Of a stretch of DNA of 64,000 bases, positions 36,084 to 44,621 are shown piece after piece; within the stretch, counting starts at the first letter, position 1, and every line of letters begins with the position of its first letter. The position numbers and the translations under genes were made by a program. This DNA comes from Caballeronia sordidicola (GTDB lineage Bacteria; Pseudomonadota; Gammaproteobacteria; Burkholderiales; Burkholderiaceae): the NCBI RefSeq assembly GCF_000729995.1, contig NZ_JNFG01000012.1:113356-177355 (forward strand), read 5' to 3'. Under the pieces are notes generated by a model. The model was not told where the DNA came from, did no database searches, and saw only the letters and a program-made list of their open reading frames with translations.

Positions 36084-36623
36084 GATTATCGAGTAGGACT
36101 TCGCTTAAGCGGAAGTCGAGTAAGAAATGACAATGCAACCTCACCGTCGACAGGTCACAAACTTCGCAACACTGCTGATCATTCTCACGGGCGACAGCCT
36201 TGTATCCGTATTGACGAAGGATAGTGCGGAGGCATGATTGCGATCCAGTCATTCCTCCACATTGCTTCGTCAATTTGCAGGGTTATGATTGCGCACTTTC
36301 GCTAGCGGTGAAATGCCGAGCAACATGCGCGTTCGCCAAGTCCTTTCTGAATCTTATAAATAATTTCGCCGCGTTTATTCGCTTAGGGAAAGAGAGTGCA
36401 TGCGTTTAGGAAATAGTATGCAATTAAAGGAAATACTCCGTAAGCCTTAGGGCAAAGCCTTGTCTTTTCCACGCAATTTACTTGAGAGGAAAGGAGCATC
36501 ATTTGGTTTAGGGTAGCTTGTTACCAATACAATGTGACGCTGCTCCTAAGGTTTTCGTCAAACGATCAATTGATCAATTCATCGACGATATTTTTTAGGC
36601 TCTGTAAAATTCGCGGAGGGAGC

Positions 36624-36809
36624 ATGTTGCTAATCGGCGGTGCGGTAGGTTTCATGTCCGGGGTTCTGCTTATGTTTTTCCTCCTGGGACTTCGGGCGTC
36701 TGAGGATCGGGTGATCGATCTCAACGGCACCTTGATTACGCATAATCGGGCTGAAGCGCGGACCCGGAGGGCAGAGTCGTTCTTGCAAGTGCCCGGTTCC
36801 CGGGCTTGA
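36624..36809 (+). CDS. 61-residue single-pass membrane protein
   Basis: One N-terminal membrane helix (LLIGGAVGFMSGVLLMFFLLG) followed by a charged cytosolic tail (RAEARTRRAESFLQV). GGAGG lies 4 nt before the ATG at 36624. It occupies the place directly upstream of flhC where flhD would be expected, but it has no similarity to FlhD. It lies 72 bp before flhC in the same direction and is probably co-transcribed. Function unknown. Confidence 0.55.
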   Translation: MLLIGGAVGFMSGVLLMFFLLGLRASEDRVIDLNGTLITHNRAEARTRRAESFLQVPGSRA

Positions 36810-36881
36810 ATCCTGGGCTCAGGGCCATTGCGCTGGCCGATGCACCCGTCGAGCAGTTTGTATAAGAAGAGGAATACGCCA

Positions 36882-37541
36882 ATGGCGAAGAAAAGCATTA
36901 CTGAAGACGCTCAGGACGTGATGCGGGCGGCCATCCTGATCGAACTCGGTGCACGTATCCAAGTGCTGGAAAGTGAAGTCAACCTCTCTCGTGACCGCAT
37001 GATTCGCCTTTATCAGGAAGTAAAGGGCGTGTCTCCGCCGAAGGGCATGTTGCCGTTCTCGGTCGACTGGTTCCTGACATGGGCACCGAATATCCACGCA
37101 TCGCTTTTCTACAACATCTATAGGTTCCTCAAGGATCTTGCGGGCTGTTCGCATTTCGATGCATTGACGAAGGGCTATCAGCTTTATCTCGAGCATTGCG
37201 AGCGTCACGACAGCTACATTATGTTGAGCTTCACGCGCGCGTGGACGCTCGTGCGTTTCTTCGATGCCGGCATCCTTCAGTTGACCCGATGCTGCAGCTG
37301 CACGGGCAAGTTCGTCACGCGCAAGCAAGACGCGGCTCACGGCGCGGTGTGCGGCAGCTGCCAGCCGCCGTCACGGGCGGGCAAGAGCGCCAAGGCCGTT
37401 CCGCGAATCACGGAAGACGAAACCGCAGGTGAATGCAGCACGGTAAAGTCAGAGGTCGTAGAGGAGTTGAGTTCGACTCTATCGGCCTGCGCTGACGCGG
37501 AGCGGGCTCAGCACGAAGCATCCTACGGGCAGGCTGCCTGA
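36882..37541 (+). CDS. flhC: Orphan flagellar master regulator FlhC
   Basis: A 219-residue protein matching FlhC along its first ~175 residues: AILIELGARIQVLESEVNLS, the helix LSRDRMIRLYQEVKG, PPKGMLPFSVDWFLTW, LTRAWTLVRFFDAGILQL and the zinc site C-C-S-C...C-G-S-C-QPP. FlhC normally works only as a FlhD4C2 complex. No flhD is present in the window; the neighbour upstream is an unrelated membrane peptide. The C-terminal ~40 residues are a low-complexity extension (ETAGECSTVKSEVVEELSST) beyond the usual ~180-190. AGAGGA lies 9 nt before the ATG. It may pair with a FlhD encoded elsewhere or act on a separate regulon. Confidence 0.88.
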   Translation: MAKKSITEDAQDVMRAAILIELGARIQVLESEVNLSRDRMIRLYQEVKGVSPPKGMLPFSVDWFLTWAPNIHASLFYNIYRFLKDLAGCSHFDALTKGYQLYLEHCERHDSYIMLSFTRAWTLVRFFDAGILQLTRCCSCTGKFVTRKQDAAHGAVCGSCQPPSRAGKSAKAVPRITEDETAGECSTVKSEVVEELSSTLSACADAERAQHEASYGQAA

Positions 37542-37597
37542 GCCACGCTATAGAGTCTGCGAGTCCCGGGTGCGTGTTACCGCGCTCGTGATGATGG

Positions 37598-37616
37598 TGC
37601 GGCCTTTCCGGCCGCA
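37598..37616. terminator. Hairpin between flhC and the convergent lipoprotein gene
   Basis: TGCGGCC and GGCCGCA with a 5-nt loop in the 94-bp convergent gap; it can serve both directions. Confidence 0.5.
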
Positions 37617-37635
37617 TTGGCGCTTCAATCTCGAA

Positions 37636-38214
37636 TCAATCCGACGTTGCAACCACCATCTTGTCGATAAGCGCCGTGACCTTGGTCGCCGTGCTCGCGA
37701 AGCGGTCAAGCTTGGCGCCGCTCGTCGCGTAGCTCGCAGCGACCACGATCTTTCCGCGTTGGAGCAACGTGAGGTTGATGGCGGAAAGGTACTGGGTGTA
37801 TCCGTCGGTGAATGTCCGATGCCCCCAATCCGTGGCGGCGCTATAGACGAGTGTGGCTTCGCAATTGGGCGGTGATGTCCCTGGCGCATACACGGTCGAC
37901 TCCACTCCGCGTTTATGCAACGCGTATTGCAATGCGGGGACAAAGTCGCCAACGGGGACCAGGGAATTCCACTCGATGCAAACGGCATGAAGAGATGCCT
38001 GATCACCATTGATAACGGTGGGTGACGCGTGATTGGACGCAATGCTCAGGCCGGCTTGTACGACCGAGCCGGCTGCATCGACCGCGGATATCACGGTCAA
38101 TGCGCAGCCGGATAACAAGCATGGGCTGAGCGCGGCGCAGATAAGCGAAACATTACGCAGAGATCGATTAACCCGGCAAGCGATGCCGCCGGTTGGTTTG
38201 AAGACCTCGGTCAT
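37636..38214 (-). CDS. Lipoprotein of unknown function, 192 residues
   Basis: Signal sequence with a long basic n-region and lipobox LSGC (about residue 37), then a mature part beginning CALTVISAVDAAGSVVQAGLS. The body contains CIEWNSLVPVGDFVPALQYAL, a PPNCEATLVYSAATDWGHR segment and a beta-rich end. Two Cys in the mature body may pair. No family is recognised. The start at 38214 is a compromise; the frame continues to 38286 with no better ribosome site. Confidence 0.6.
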   Translation of the reverse strand: MTEVFKPTGGIACRVNRSLRNVSLICAALSPCLLSGCALTVISAVDAAGSVVQAGLSIASNHASPTVINGDQASLHAVCIEWNSLVPVGDFVPALQYALHKRGVESTVYAPGTSPPNCEATLVYSAATDWGHRTFTDGYTQYLSAINLTLLQRGKIVVAASYATSGAKLDRFASTATKVTALIDKMVVATSD

Positions 38215-38313
38215 GCCGAGGCGAATGACGGGTTCGACAATGGCCGAACTGCATCCTTCAACCCTACATTCGATCGAGCTAACCATGACACTGCCACTCC
38301 TGGTTTGCGTTCT

Positions 38314-38442
38314 TCAGCGGGTAGCGAGCAGGTGCAATTCGTGTGGAGCTTGCACGCTTGCGGTAAGGCTGACTCGACCCAATGCGCTCTTGATGATGAA
38401 ATGACCGCGATAAAGACAAGTGACATTCCTGCTGACTTGCAT
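38314..38442 (-). CDS. Possible 42-residue protein with a YRG motif
   Basis: A short frame preceded by AGGAAG about 7 nt before the ATG at 38442. The product is basic and starts MQVSRNVTCLYRGHFIIKSA, faintly echoing the YRGK block of the genes at 31757 and 32662. The similarity is too short to be sure. Treat as tentative. Confidence 0.3.
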   Translation of the reverse strand: MQVSRNVTCLYRGHFIIKSALGRVSLTASVQAPHELHLLATR

Positions 38443-38648
38443 GATTGACTTCCTGGGATGAAGAGGGCGCTTGTTGCGATTCGACTTGTGCAAGGCAATG
38501 GATCGTCTGACCGCAATTCCATGGTCGCGTATTTCAGCCGACGGTGAAACGGCAAGCAACAGACGGCTCCCGCACGCCCTTTCTCAACCTTTCCGCAGCG
38601 GTCGAAAAATCATGCAGCTTGCACGGGAGGAGCACTTGCCAACTTGCG

Positions 38649-39371
38649 TCAGCTCGCATCAACGCTGCTGGTTTTCCATTGCTGCACAACGGACTTAACC
38701 CAGGCGTCGGGCGCTTTCAGCAGATAGACGAGCGTGGCATTACGCGTAGCCGGGAGGAAACGCAAGGTGATCGAGCTCACCGCATTTTCCCATTCGTAGA
38801 CCGGTAGCGCGTTGCTTGCAGATGTGGAGGCCGATGCGTGAGCCCCAGCCCGCGGCGCGCCATAGCGGTCCGCAAGCGCGTGGCGCAGATCGGCGGCGGT
38901 GCCTTCGTCTATGACGAACGACATTTCGTACAGCCTGAAGGTGGTTTGTCCGTTGACTCGTGCGAAGCGCAGCATGTGGTCCTGCGCCGGCGCACCGTCG
39001 ACCACTGCGCGTGATATCGCCCAGCCACTGGCTTGTTGATGCGCCCAGCGGCAGGCAACCGTCAGGCTTTCGCGTGTCTTCAGGCTCATGCCGAGGGAGC
39101 CGGCGATCACATCGGTTTCGCACACCGGCACGCTGTCGATCGGGGTCGCCCTGACAGTCGCTCCTGCCTGGAATTCGTCGAGGGTGATGCCGAGAGGAAT
39201 TCCACGGAACTCGAAGGGCGTATCTTGAAGGCGCCTTTTCTGATCAGCGGCTTGGCTTCTGGCGCTGCTCGCATCGTGCGCGACCGGGTCTGCGTGAACG
39301 TTGACGAACGGAGTGAGCGACAGCACTCCGGCAGCTAGCGCAAGTGCGCAGGCAAGAAGGGTGGGTTTCAT
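38649..39371 (-). CDS. Secreted protein of unknown function, 240 residues
   Basis: Signal peptide (MKPTLLACALALAAGVLSL, cut near VHAD), then a domain beginning FEFRGIPLGITLDEFQ, a pattern seen in periplasmic proteins annotated only as hypothetical. Two Cys (VCETDVIAG, TVACRWAH) could form a disulfide. A variable Ala/Ser-rich insert precedes the last beta strands. Function unknown. The 39372-39738 gap upstream holds nothing I can identify. Confidence 0.65.
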   Translation of the reverse strand: MKPTLLACALALAAGVLSLTPFVNVHADPVAHDASSARSQAADQKRRLQDTPFEFRGIPLGITLDEFQAGATVRATPIDSVPVCETDVIAGSLGMSLKTRESLTVACRWAHQQASGWAISRAVVDGAPAQDHMLRFARVNGQTTFRLYEMSFVIDEGTAADLRHALADRYGAPRAGAHASASTSASNALPVYEWENAVSSITLRFLPATRNATLVYLLKAPDAWVKSVVQQWKTSSVDAS

Positions 39372-39738
39372 GGTTCAGTTGATCACCAACGCAGGCATAT
39401 CGAATGACATGCTTGTGGTTTGTTCCTCGAGCCTGACGCTTTGCGGCGTTGCTGAAGGCCATTGACCGCATTGGGCCGTTGTGGGCACATGAAGCCGGTT
39501 TGAGAAACCAGCAAATACTGGATTGCCGTGATGGGTCATGATAAGCCTCGCGTAGCGCATTGATTCCCAACTTCTATTCGACGCCACGCATCGAAGCCCC
39601 GGGCTTGCGGGTGAACGATGCGCGGCGAAGCGTATTGCGTGTCGAATCATCGCACCGGGTTTGGGCGTGCGATATGAGAAGGAGTGCGCGGTTTCCCGCA
39701 GTGCTTACGAGCTGTTTCCGCTGCTTACCAATTTTTAG

Positions 39739-40242
39739 TTAGAACATCGTGTTGTCGTTAGCCGCGTGCTCGGGCACCGGTTCAATCACATCCCAATGTT
39801 CGGCAATCTTGCCGTGATCGACGCGGAAGATATCGACGATAGCATTGCCCCGATCTTGCGGATTGCCGGTCGAGTGAACATGAAGAAACACGAGATCGCC
39901 ATCGGCTGCACTGCGCACGATTTGCGAGCGTGCCTCGGGGTTTGCTTTGAAGCGCTCCGTAAAGAAGCTGATAAACGGCGCCGACCCGCTTGGCACATGC
40001 GGGTTGTGCTGAATGTAATTCGGCGCGAGCACGGTGCTGGCAATGCTCAGATCGTGCTGGTTGAATACCGTGTCGTAGAAACGCACGACCAGTGCGCGGT
40101 TGCTCTCCTCCTGGGCGAGATTGCGCGTTCCCGTATAGGCCGGCATCGCGCTATCTTCCGCGCAGGCGGCATGGCTCACGACCATGGCAAGCAGTGCAGT
40201 AGCCGCGAGCGCGCGGCGAAGGAAGAGTGTATTGGGCATCAT
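39739..40242 (-). CDS. Exported SnoaL/NTF2-like protein
   Basis: A 167-residue protein with a signal peptide (MMPNTLFLRRALAATALLAM, ending near SHAACAED) and a SnoaL-like cone-shaped domain: NRALVVRFYDTVFNQHDLS, YIQHNPHVPSGSAPFISFF, DLVFLHVHSTGN, IVDIFRVDHGKIAEHWDVIE. These folds bind small hydrophobic ligands; many exported members have no known reaction. A short tandem GGCAGGTTGCA duplication lies just upstream at about 40265-40292. Confidence 0.82.
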   Translation of the reverse strand: MMPNTLFLRRALAATALLAMVVSHAACAEDSAMPAYTGTRNLAQEESNRALVVRFYDTVFNQHDLSIASTVLAPNYIQHNPHVPSGSAPFISFFTERFKANPEARSQIVRSAADGDLVFLHVHSTGNPQDRGNAIVDIFRVDHGKIAEHWDVIEPVPEHAANDNTMF

Positions 40243-40301
40243 ATGAAATCCGTTGAGTAATAGGCTGCAGGCAGGTTGCAGGCAGGTTGCAGGCTGAGTG
40301 G

Positions 40302-40620
40302 TTATCTCAGCGCAAGCGCCAGTTCCACGAACTGCTGAACGCGTGAGTTCACATCGCCATGACGATGGGCGATATAAAGCGTTGTCTTGGTATCGTCGTC
40401 GTCGAGTTCCCTGAACACTACGCACGGTATCGCGATGGCCTTCAGTGTGGCCGGCACCAGCGCGATCCCCAGGCCGGTTGCTGTCAGACCGATCAGCGTG
40501 GACGCCTGCTGCGCTTCCTGGACCACGTAAGGCTCGAAGCCGCGCTTCGCGCATAACGCCACCGTTTGCTCGTGTACGGCTACGCCCGCCTGCCGCGGAT
40601 ATGCAATAAAGGACTCATTG
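40302..40620 (-). pseudogene. LysR-type regulator, C-terminal fragment
   Basis: About 106 codons matching only the last third of a LysR effector domain: ESFIAYPRQAGVAVHEQ, QQASTLIGLTATGLGIALVP and the closing FVELALALR. The winged helix and first effector lobe are missing. The similarity stops at about 40620, where an unrelated fragment in the other orientation begins. The frame stays open beyond that point only because of antisense composition. Confidence 0.7.
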
Positions 40621-40621
40621 T

Positions 40622-41213
40622 AACGACGTTTTCCGAGCTGCTGCCCGGCGTCGCTGCGGGGCATTGGGATATTAATGTCCCTTTGTTCGTGACGGCGGAG
40701 CGAGCCGAGCTTGTTGCGTTCAGCGTGCCTGTCTGGGCCTTGTACGACGGGTTCCTGGTTCGCACCGGACACGCAGGGCATCTGACGAGCTATGAGGGGC
40801 TGGCGCGGGCCGGTGACGCGCTGCTGGGCGTGATCACGGGTCAGGTTCAACACGACGCGGCCAGACGCTTCGGTGTACCCGAGTTGCGGATAAACCAGTA
40901 CGAGCACCAGCAAGAAGCGATCGACGCGTTGCTGGAGGGCCGCATCGACGTATACGCGAGCACGGCGCTTGGAAACCGCACGCTTGTGCAACGCATGGGG
41001 AATGCGGCCTTGTCTGCCGTCTCGCACGATCTCGCGGCGGCAACGCCATATGTGCCCCCCAAAGGCGCGTTCTCATTCGCCAAGGCTAACGTGGATCTGC
41101 GCAATGAATTCGATATCCAACTGCGCAAGTACGTCGAGTCGCCGGATCATCGAAGCAAGATGGAGCGCTATGGGCTCACTGCTGCGGAGATCGATCCTGT
41201 TGTTATGGACTAA
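40622..41213 (+). pseudogene. ABC amino-acid-type solute-binding protein, N-terminally deleted
   Basis: About 195 codons matching the later part of a family-3 periplasmic binding protein: FSELLPGVAAGHWDINVP, VTAERAELVAFSVPV, LGVITGQVQHDAARRFG, EAIDALLEGRIDVYASTA and the C-terminal KYVESPDHRSKMERYGLT. The signal peptide and first ~60-70 residues are gone. It is joined head to head with a LysR fragment at about 40620. Confidence 0.7.
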
Positions 41214-41315
41214 GATCGTGCCTTGGTCGACGGGAAAATTGTTCTCTGCGCGAGTAGCGTGCGCTGGTTAGCGCGGCCAAGCGTCAAACTATTCTTGCGA
41301 TCGTGACGCGCGGCA

Positions 41316-41350
41316 AGTTATCACCTACAATCATATTAAAGGTGATAACT
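41316..41350. repeat. 35-bp palindromic repeat, copy 1 (promoter side)
   Basis: AGTTATCACCT (41316-41326), 13-bp AT-rich spacer, AGGTGATAACT (41340-41350): perfect 11-bp arms. It ends 10 bp before the ATG at 41361 and is followed by CGG, so it probably spans the promoter and operator. An identical-arm copy lies at 42399-42433. Confidence 0.8.
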
Positions 41351-41360
41351 CGGAGCGCCC

Positions 41361-42389
41361 ATGCCATCGTTTCACGAACTCGCTTTTCAAACGCTTTTCG
41401 CGCAATTGGAAGACACCGCACAGTCGCAAGCGGTCATTCCACTTGAGTCGCCCGGTTTGAAGATCGAGCGGACGGTGAAGGGTATCGACTATGTGTATTG
41501 GCGGAGAACAAAGGCCGGCAGGCGTGAAGAGGAACTGCTCGGGCGGACCGACGCTCCCGCCACTGCCGATAAACTCGTCAAGCTCGAATCGATTCAAGCC
41601 GAGCAGAAGACGCTGATGCATCGCTCATCCCAGCTACGCAAGGCTGGCTTCGCTGCCGCCGATAATTCGGCGGCGCTCACGATCGCGTCCATCTACAACG
41701 CCGGCATCTTCGAGCATGGCGGTGTGCTTGTCGGGACACACGCTTACGGCACTCTGATCAACAGCCTCGGTATTCGATCGCCTAAAAACTATCTGACCGC
41801 CGATGTCGACATCGGCACGACTCAAGGAATAACGGTCGCGATCCCGGAAGACAAGAGCTTTCTTGAGGTCTTGCGCAATAGCGGTCTTCAATTTTTGGAA
41901 GTGCCTCGCCTCGATCCGCGGAAACACGCAACGTCTTTCAAGGTGAGGGGAATAGATCTCAAGGTGGATCTACTCGTCGCAGGCGACGATACCTACACGT
42001 CCAAGCCGATTCCCGCGTTGAAGGCGCATGCAATGGGGCTGCCCTTTTTTAAGTATCTGATGGCTGAGAAGGTGCCAGGCATTGTGCTTGGGCGAGATCA
42101 TGTCGTGCCGGTGAAGGTGCCGAGTCCGGCGAGGTTCGCCATTCACAAGCTGATCGTCAGCACGCTTCGCTCGAAAACGAGCGCATTGAAAGATGAAAAG
42201 GATTTGCATCAGGCGGTGACGCTCATCAGTGCCGTGCTGGAAAAGCATCCGACCGATCTTGAAGATGCCGTGGCGGCTCTCGACTCGAAGGGTCGCAAGC
42301 GGGCCGCATCGGGAGCACGTAATGCCGTGGCCATGACGTTGGATATTTCCCCCGAAGCCGAGGATTTCCTCGCGAGTCTGACTGGATGA
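41361..42389 (+). CDS. GSU2403-type nucleotidyltransferase-fold protein
   Basis: A 342-residue protein of the GSU2403/NTP_transf_8 group. It has an N-terminal helical part with YVYWRRTKAGRREEELLG, then the nucleotidyltransferase core: GVLVGTHAYGTLINSLGI (G-[S/T] strand-loop) and YLTADVDIGTTQG, which carries the D-x-D-type metal ligands. A second acidic strand, IDLKVDLLVAGDD, follows, and the C-terminal helices contain RFAIHKLIVSTLR. Relatives are predicted nucleotide-transferring enzymes, some near toxin-antitoxin or defence genes; the target is unknown. The gene is bracketed by two copies of a palindrome, the first over its promoter. CGGAG precedes the ATG. Confidence 0.8.
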   Translation: MPSFHELAFQTLFAQLEDTAQSQAVIPLESPGLKIERTVKGIDYVYWRRTKAGRREEELLGRTDAPATADKLVKLESIQAEQKTLMHRSSQLRKAGFAAADNSAALTIASIYNAGIFEHGGVLVGTHAYGTLINSLGIRSPKNYLTADVDIGTTQGITVAIPEDKSFLEVLRNSGLQFLEVPRLDPRKHATSFKVRGIDLKVDLLVAGDDTYTSKPIPALKAHAMGLPFFKYLMAEKVPGIVLGRDHVVPVKVPSPARFAIHKLIVSTLRSKTSALKDEKDLHQAVTLISAVLEKHPTDLEDAVAALDSKGRKRAASGARNAVAMTLDISPEAEDFLASLTG

Positions 42390-42398
42390 AATGCCAAG

Positions 42399-42433
42399 AG
42401 TTATCACCTCTATTTAAATTAAAGGTGATAACT
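42399..42433. repeat. 35-bp palindromic repeat, copy 2 (after the stop)
   Basis: Same 11-bp arms, orientation and 13-bp spacer length as copy 1, 9 bp after the stop codon and also followed by CGG. The spacer differs (CTATTTAAATTAA against ACAATCATATTAA). The two copies are 1083 bp apart. Confidence 0.8.
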
Positions 42434-42729
42434 CGGCCGAAGGTAGAAGCCCGGCCACCCCAAGCGGCGCGCTCAGTCAATCATCTGATGAAACGAGCGC
42501 CATGCCGCGCGTGACATCCCGCGACATAATTGTTGAATGGAGATCGCGCGGTCATTCATTCATACTTCACTTCGTTGCAGGAACGCCAGAACGCGCAGAT
42601 CTAACGCAGATTCAACCAGGCGTTTTCCGCACGCAGAGAGCGCCGATGATCAGCTATCCAAACTTGTTTGTCTCATCGGACGACGTGATTGAATAATCGA
42701 GACACGATGGTGTCGATGAGAGGATGAAC

Positions 42730-43494
42730 ATGCTGAATATTCTTAAGATGTTAGCCGGACGAAGCACGCTTCGCGCACTGTCCGCCTTGGCTTTTTGTGC
42801 CGTTTTGTTGACCGGCTGTGCTGGCGGCGTTACCAACGTGAGTGCTTTTCCCGCAGCGGCGCAGGTGCGGCCGGAGACCATTTATGTCTACGCGTTTGAG
42901 AGCACGCCGGAGCAGGTGAAACTCGACGGTGGTCTGCTCCAGAAGGTGAAGACGCAATTCGACGGTGCGTCGACCATGAAGAAGCAAGCCGACGATGCGC
43001 TTGAAGTGCGCGAGCAGGTGGCCGATGAAATCGTCAAGCAACTCCAGTCAATGGGCCTGCGCGCAGTACGTGCGGATTCGCCCGCGCCTACCGACCGGAA
43101 CATCCTGATCGTGCAAGGCAGCTTCGAGACTATCGATGCCGGGAATCGCCGCCGCCGGATGCTGGTTGGTCTGGGCGCGGGAAAAAGCCAGGTCGGCACG
43201 TCCGTGCAACTCGTGTATCAACCGGCGGGCGAAACGCCGAGGCTGGTACAGAGTTTCGAAGCCAATGCGGACAGCGGCAAGGCGCCCGGCGTGGTGGAAA
43301 CAGCGGGTATTGGTGCCGCTGCCGGACACGTTGCGACATCGGCAGCGGCAGGCGTGGGTCTGCATGCTGTGTCCGAGACCAAACACGCCGGAGTGTCGGA
43401 GGATGCGAAGCGCCTGGCCGATTCCGTCGCGAAGCAGGTTGCGCAGGTCGGCGTGAGTGAGGGCTGGATGACGCCTGACCGGATCAAGGGCTAG
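42730..43494 (+). CDS. DUF4410 lipoprotein
   Basis: A 254-residue lipoprotein (lipobox LTGC about residue 30) of the DUF4410 family: PETIYVYAFESTPEQVKLDGG, VADEIVKQLQSMGLRAVRAD, LIVQGSFETIDAGNRRRRMLVGLGAGKSQVGT, followed by a Gly/Ala-rich segment and a C-terminal helix. The family is periplasmic or outer-membrane-anchored and of unknown role. The ATG at 42730 has GAGAGG 6 nt upstream; an ATG at 42724 is too close to it. Confidence 0.82.
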   Translation: MLNILKMLAGRSTLRALSALAFCAVLLTGCAGGVTNVSAFPAAAQVRPETIYVYAFESTPEQVKLDGGLLQKVKTQFDGASTMKKQADDALEVREQVADEIVKQLQSMGLRAVRADSPAPTDRNILIVQGSFETIDAGNRRRRMLVGLGAGKSQVGTSVQLVYQPAGETPRLVQSFEANADSGKAPGVVETAGIGAAAGHVATSAAAGVGLHAVSETKHAGVSEDAKRLADSVAKQVAQVGVSEGWMTPDRIKG

Positions 43495-43610
43495 TGATCC
43501 GGGCCGCCCGGTCCAGGATCAAACTCGGCGAAACAGTATAGGAATTTTATCAAGCTGCCGGGCACCGGAGAACATGGACAAACCGGTGGCATCCAGCTTG
43601 ATTGCAGTGC

Positions 43611-44519
43611 TTATGCAGCGGTCGCGGTCAACTGCCTTAGCTGCTCCAGCAGCATGACGGCGGGGCGCGGCAGGATGCCCTGGCGACGTCGGAAGGCCGT
43701 TAGCGTGCGGCGCGCGACGAGCCCTGGAATGGGCAGGGTATCGAACACGCCGGCCGCGCTTTCAGTGTCGTACATGGGCGCGGCCATCCAGCTTAAAAAC
43801 CCCGCACGCGTGACAAGACTCTTCAGGACAGTAATGGACCGCGTCTCGACCGCGATCTCCGGCATGGGCAGCCCATGCTCGGCAAATACACGCTGCATGT
43901 GCTCGAATGGGCCAGTGCCCCGAGGCGGGATGCACCACTGCTGATCGAGGGTATCCGCCAGGCATAGCTCCGTTTTCGAACGCAGCGGATGATCGAGCGC
44001 AGCAACCACGTAGCTCGTGTCCTCCCAGCAACAATCGGATATGGCTGTAATCTCCTCCGTATCGGGCACGGCCATGCTGAGCGCAAGGTCGATCTCCTGC
44101 TTAAGCAGGCTGTCGGCGAGCCGGTCCCACACGCCCTCAATGATCTGCACGCGCAAGTTCGGCCAACGAGCAAGCACGCCGCTGACCGCCAAGGGCAGCA
44201 CGAGGGTTGCAATGCTCGCCACGGCGCCTACCCGGATCGTGCCCTTGGCAAGACCGCGGATCGCGTCGATCTCTTCGCGCGCATTGTCGGCTTCATGCAG
44301 CAGCAGGGTGGCGTGCGGGAGCAGGGCCTCGCCAATCGCTGTCAGCTGCATGCCTTTCGAATGACGTTCGAACAGAGGGGCGCCGAGCTCTTCCTCCAGT
44401 CGCTTGATCGTCCGGCTCAAAGCCGGCTGCGTCACATGAAGAACCTCCGCCGCGCGACCGAGGCTGCTGCTTTCGACAATTGTCGTGAACGCATGAAGCT
44501 GCTGAAGACTAAAGGTCAT
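43611..44519 (-). CDS. LysR-type transcriptional regulator
   Basis: A 302-residue LTTR. The winged helix (FTTIVESSSLGRAAEVLHVTQPALSRTIK...GAPLFERHSKGMQLT) and effector domain (RVGAVASIATLVLPLAVSG...) are complete. The HTH is a textbook match. No target is obvious: the genes on either side (DUF4410, convergent; a small frame and the urea transporter, divergent) are unrelated families, so the urea-transporter side is the likeliest neighbour to be controlled. The effector is unknown. Confidence 0.92.
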   Translation of the reverse strand: MTFSLQQLHAFTTIVESSSLGRAAEVLHVTQPALSRTIKRLEEELGAPLFERHSKGMQLTAIGEALLPHATLLLHEADNAREEIDAIRGLAKGTIRVGAVASIATLVLPLAVSGVLARWPNLRVQIIEGVWDRLADSLLKQEIDLALSMAVPDTEEITAISDCCWEDTSYVVAALDHPLRSKTELCLADTLDQQWCIPPRGTGPFEHMQRVFAEHGLPMPEIAVETRSITVLKSLVTRAGFLSWMAAPMYDTESAAGVFDTLPIPGLVARRTLTAFRRRQGILPRPAVMLLEQLRQLTATAA

Positions 44520-44621
44520 GATTGCTTGGGAGCGGAAGGCTAAAAGGAGAGCAGATCAACGCAATTTCCCTTAACAATAAAGGCTAAAACGAAAACGCGT
44601 GCCGGAGAGTGGGTTTTGCCG

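Noticed and set aside
40265..40292. Short GGCAGGTTGCA tandem duplication
   Set aside because: Only about two units upstream of the SnoaL-like gene; too little to interpret.
42502..42696. 64-codon frame after the second palindrome copy
   Set aside because: It would fit as a second palindrome-controlled gene, but the start is weak and the product matches no family; not supported enough to list.
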